Of a DNA stretch of 64,000 nucleotides, positions 61,149 to 64,000 are shown in pieces. Position 1 is the stretch's first letter, and every line of letters starts with the position of its first letter. Under the pieces are notes generated by a model, which was given only the letters and a program-made list of their open reading frames with translations, was not told the DNA's origin and ran no database searches. This DNA is from Mesobacterium_A sp034670065 (GTDB taxonomy: Bacteria > Pseudomonadota > Alphaproteobacteria > Rhodobacterales > Rhodobacteraceae), in contig JAXMOG010000010.1 in assembly GCA_034670065.1 (NCBI GenBank), positions 8,104-72,103 on the forward strand. Direction: 5' to 3'. The position numbers and the translations under genes are program-made.

Positions 61149-61923
61149 CCCCTCTCCCGCAAGTCACCCCAGCTTCGTGCTTGCTGATCGCTATGGGCAT
61201 GGCGTTGAGTACACGTTCGGCATTGGCCGGTGGCCAGGTGACTTCACTCCTGCTGCGTCGGTCACCCCCTTAAAAGGACGGCTGCGCTCGGCCCGAGTCA
61301 CAAGTGGCGCTGAGAGTCGCGGAGAGAGTCGCTGAGAGGCGTTAAGGCGCTCCACAGGGGGAAGCCGCCTCGCCCCCGCTGCCCTCCTGACGGGCCTCTG
61401 CGCCGCTGCTCCCTCCGATTGCCAACTCCGACCTCAAGCTGGTGATGGATGGGACTGCTGGACTTAGCTGGTGCCCCTCCAAGTGATGAGGTCGAATGGG
61501 CGCTATAGCTGATCTTGAGCTCGATAGCGGTCAAGGTCTTAGAGACCGCGCCTTCTCAAGTGGGTCGATCAAAGCAGCCGACCCTAAAGGGCTGATGAAG
61601 CTGCATCCTCGCATTGCTCAACGCGAAAACCATAAATGAAGAAAATCCATAAGACGCTGTAAACATGAGACTTTACTCCATGCGAGCCCCACCGCCCCCT
61701 AAGCCCATCTTTTGCACTGCTGTCGCGTCGCTATTGCGGAATGGCACGGCATGGGCAACGAGGTTGCTAGCGCGTGTCTTTGGGAGGCCACTAGCCCCTG
61801 TTTATAGATGGGGGGGAAACCGCCGCCCGCTCCCTATCGGTAAGCGCCTCAGATATTTGACCCCTAAATAGGCGAGGGTCTCCCCAGCCCCACCGAAGCA
61901 GGACTGAAGTTTTCTTGTGCGGA
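61149..61923. other. stretch with no convincing gene in the island
   Basis: About 0.8 kb between the resolvase region and the LamG-like pseudogene. Frames are short, overlap on both strands and show no domain. Fragments with runs of Pro/Ser may be decayed coding sequence. Confidence 0.45.
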
Positions 61924-63291
61924 TCAGGTGATAGCGTTCCCTGCGAACCATGCGTCAGCGTTGGCTGAGGCTGCATCGTTGGGGACGCTCTTGCACTGCA
62001 GGACGTTGCCTGAAGCATCGTAGTGGTCCAGCGAGGCATCGGCGATCAGCGTCCCTGTAGGCAGCGTCTGAGCGGCTCCAGAGTTGCTGAACATGGCGAC
62101 CGCACGGCTGGACTGTAGGTTGCCCCCAGAGCTGTCTTTGATCACGCCCTGAGCCACGCCATCAACCTAGACCGTGTATGTGCCTGTCTGGCCTGCTGCC
62201 GTCGAACTGTAGCTCGAACCACTGGCTGGCCGGAAGCACTGTGTCGACCCTATCCTTCTGGATCAACGGACTGCGCCCCTGCCTCTGCCATCCTCATTGC
62301 AGAGGCGCATCTCACGGCCAGAGAGAAACTCAAAGTGACTGCCGAGGCTCGACTGCGACAGGAACTTTTTCGACAGCGCAGGGTCCTTAGGAAGAGTCCG
62401 CCTGGCTGTGACCGCCGTACGAGCAATCCCAGTGCCGGGGTTGTTAGGTTCCACAAAGGCACCGCCGTTGTTGGTCAGGTAGACCGAGGGGATAGCTTGT
62501 GCCGAAGCTGCAGCGAGTGTCACTGCGAAGCCGTTGATCGTGTTCGTCGGGTTGATGGAGTTACCACCAGTCGCGGACGTGTCGCGTATCTGGACCCACT
62601 GCCCGCCGTTGGCTGTTCCCGTGCCTGAGGTCCAAGCTTGCACTTCGGTCGTGCCCCCGAACGCCGTTCAACAACAGCGCCCAGAGACACAGCCTGTACC
62701 GGTCGTGGGGTCTTCACCTCAGTCAGAGCCGTTGTGATCTGAGTGATGGCTACAGGTCCTGCCACATCAGCAAAAGCCACAGAAGCGGCCAAGCTCTTCC
62801 ATCGTACGATTGCTGTGGGGTTAGCTGTGGTCCAATCGATAGTGTTGCAGGTAACGGAAGAGCCAATGCCGACACCTTCAGCCGCTGTAAGGTTTACTGG
62901 TGACCCATCGAGCATACGTTCGGTTGCTGCAGTCGACCACAAGACGCCAGACCTCTCCTACGTTGACCACACGAGGAAGAGATTGGAGGGTGCCGTCGAC
63001 CGACTTGGCAGGGTGGACCTGCGTGACTGTTGGGTTGCCCGCACTAGCGATTGCAATTGCCACAATAGCTGGCAGCACCATGCCCCGATCAGCGCTAGAA
63101 CCGGACGTGAATGTCACTGAAACCGCAGGCGGGTACTGGGCAACCGTGTGGCAATCATCATGAAAGGCCTCACCAGTAGTTGGCCCCTGCCATCTCTTGA
63201 CCCAAAGAGGATGCGAGGGGGTAAGCTTCTTTTGTTGACTACATGAGAATGCCATCCGGGGAGACCTATGCACTTTCAAATGATACTTCAC
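61924..63291 (-). pseudogene. frameshifted LamG/ConA-like lectin-domain protein remnant
   Basis: Read on the minus strand, coding-like protein sequence continues through three frames. First VSVTFTSGSSADRGMVLPAI up to about 62935; next VNLTAAEGVGIGSSVTCNT and AITQITTALTEVKT to about 62670; then VQAWTSGTGTANGGQWVQIR and GFAVTLAAASAQAIPSVYLT to about 62330. The last part has VLPASQWFELQFDGS followed, in another frame, by TGTYTV, an in-frame TAG at 62168-62166 where Trp is expected, and VDGVAQGVIKDSSGG. The WFELQFDG and TYTVWVDG pattern is typical of LamG-like domains. At least three shifts and one stop make it non-functional. The 5' boundary is uncertain. Confidence 0.55.
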
Positions 63292-63873
63292 TGCTCCCTT
63301 CGATGGGGGAGGCTTAGGCTAGGAAAACCAAAGCCCCACATAGGAGGCTGCTAGTGTTATCAGCTTAGGTATTTATCCTCTCTTGGTGGTGGAGGATTAT
63401 TACCGCCTAAGTAAGCAATCAGTAGCTGTAGCTCCATCTTAAGCTTCATCTAAGGTTACATCTTAAGCTTCACCTTAAGCTATTGCTTATAGGGGCTTCA
63501 GCTGGGTCCACAGATGCCCCCCAAACCCCCCAAGATTGAGGAGAAAGGAAGGCTCTGTGTCACCCAGCTGTCGTAAGGACTTCAGCTTTGGGGTGGCCAC
63601 CAGAGAGGCCCCGCAGTTTCTTATTCTGCAATGGTGGCACTTAATCGTCCCACTCGGTGCACGCCCATCCAGAGTGTGTCTTGGCGTCGTCCATAGATAT
63701 GCGCCTACCGAGGTCGAGCGGACGAAATCATGGTCGTTCCTTGGCTACAGAATTTGCCAGCAACTACCCTTTTGGAGAGGTCGCAGGAACAGCCACAGCA
63801 TTCGGAAATTTGAGCTCAAAGCAGCCAATGGACGCGAGGCGGCATGTGCTCAATCTTGACTCCTGCTGGCGAC
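63292..63873. other. island stretch without a supported gene, before the IS3 end
   Basis: Holds the CATCTTAAGCTTCA repeats and several short frames. One plus-strand frame from about 63657 is interrupted by the IS end at 63874 and might be a truncated gene, but the product is not recognised. Confidence 0.4.
63435..63480. repeat. short direct repeats rich in CTTAAG
   Basis: CATCTTAAGCTTCA occurs at 63435-63448 and 63459-63472 (24-base period), followed by a partial third copy CACCTTAAGC at 63471. CTTAAG is self-complementary, so the array can also pair internally. Confidence 0.65.
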
Positions 63874-64000
63874 TGGACCTGTCCCGCTTTTGTGCCGCCC
63901 CGAGTGCTCGTTTAAGCCACCTTCCGTTCGAAAGTGACCGGGCTTTTCCAGCCCAGTGCTGAATGCCTTCGACGCGAGTTGTAGAAGCCGTTGATGTATT
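63874..64000 (-). mobile_element. IS3-family insertion sequence, right end, truncated by the window
   Basis: The element begins at 63874 with a candidate terminal inverted repeat starting TGGACCTGTCCCGCTTTTGT; IS3-family ends begin with TG. The transposase stop lies 38 bases inside. The rest continues beyond the window edge. Confidence 0.75.
63912..64000 (-). CDS. IS3-family transposase OrfB, C-terminal 29 codons, partial
   Basis: The minus-strand frame running off the right edge encodes YINGFYNSRRRHSALGWKSP then VTFERKVA and stops at 63912. The Y-(I/N)-x-F-Y-N-x-R-R-H-S-x-L motif is the end of the DDE integrase domain of IS3-family OrfB. The catalytic residues and OrfA are outside the window, so activity cannot be judged. 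Confidence 0.88.
   Translation of the reverse strand, partial: YINGFYNSRRRHSALGWKSPVTFERKVA

Noticed and set aside
60871..61335. Plus-strand frame of 154 codons upstream of the resolvase
   Set aside because: No recognisable domain and overlaps an equally weak minus-strand frame; kept only as uncertain sequence.
63435..63480. Possible iteron-type origin repeats
   Set aside because: Only two full copies, no replication gene nearby; better described as short direct repeats.
58286..64000. Possible defence island
   Set aside because: No nuclease, helicase, toxin or other defence-type gene could be recognised in the visible part.

Overview
The window reads as chromosomal DNA of a marine Rhodobacterales bacterium (Roseobacter group, Alphaproteobacteria). 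The taxon is inferred from gene content and order: a CckA-ChpT-CtrA phosphotransfer protein (chpT), olsBA for ornithine lipids, a DctPQM TRAP transporter, a ferredoxin-type sulfite reductase operon with DUF2849 and DUF934 proteins, ribosomal protein L21 with a long C-terminal extension, and CimA next to CysS. Coding density is high and most genes sit in short operons with 4-bp or 1-bp overlaps. The window looks like ordinary core genome from 1 to about 58.28 kb, and like an integrated element from the tRNA-Ser gene to the right edge.

Layout, 1-30 kb: end of an SPFH/NfeD pair; sufT, a small membrane protein and an IscA/SufA protein (Fe-S assembly); a 2-oxoglutarate/Fe(II) oxygenase; tpiA; dctPQM with a strong hairpin between the binding protein and the permeases and three operator-like palindromes upstream; an esterase and a 3-methyladenine glycosylase; an MFS carrier; a squalene/phytoene synthase-like protein; cimA-cysS; a VOC protein divergent from soxR with a recognisable MerR-type promoter; a TfoX C-domain protein; a Nudix hydrolase; ndk; lpd; DUF924; a second MFS carrier; queA and a YhdP/AsmA-like giant; bcp with a DUF455 ferritin-like protein; an M23 peptidase overlapping a bactofilin; and an HNH endonuclease.

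Layout, 30-58 kb: a DctB/DctD-like two-component pair whose regulator has lost its ATPase motifs; a cytochrome P450; an Lrp regulator divergent from the sulfate-assimilation operon cobA-DUF2849-cysI-cysH-DUF934, followed by fpr; an alanine-rich membrane-anchored repeat protein divergent from infC, which appears to start at AUA; a methyltransferase; a molybdopterin-binding protein with XdhC; M32 carboxypeptidase; ctaA; a TrmJ-like methyltransferase; a TfoX N-domain protein; a thiE-like gene; olsA-olsB; DUF3553; chpT; and the rplU-rpmA, GNAT, obgE-proB-proA block.

Layout, 58.28-64 kb: tRNA-Ser(CGA), a tyrosine integrase directly downstream in the same orientation, a serine resolvase, a stretch of low coding content, a multiply frameshifted LamG-like pseudogene, and the end of an IS3-family insertion sequence cut by the window edge. 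No CRISPR array, replication origin, rRNA or recognisable defence system is visible. The most interesting observations are the AUA start of infC, the degenerate DctD-like regulator, the operator-like palindromes upstream of dctP and cobA, the SoxR-type promoter, the L21 extension and the Ala-rich repeat protein.
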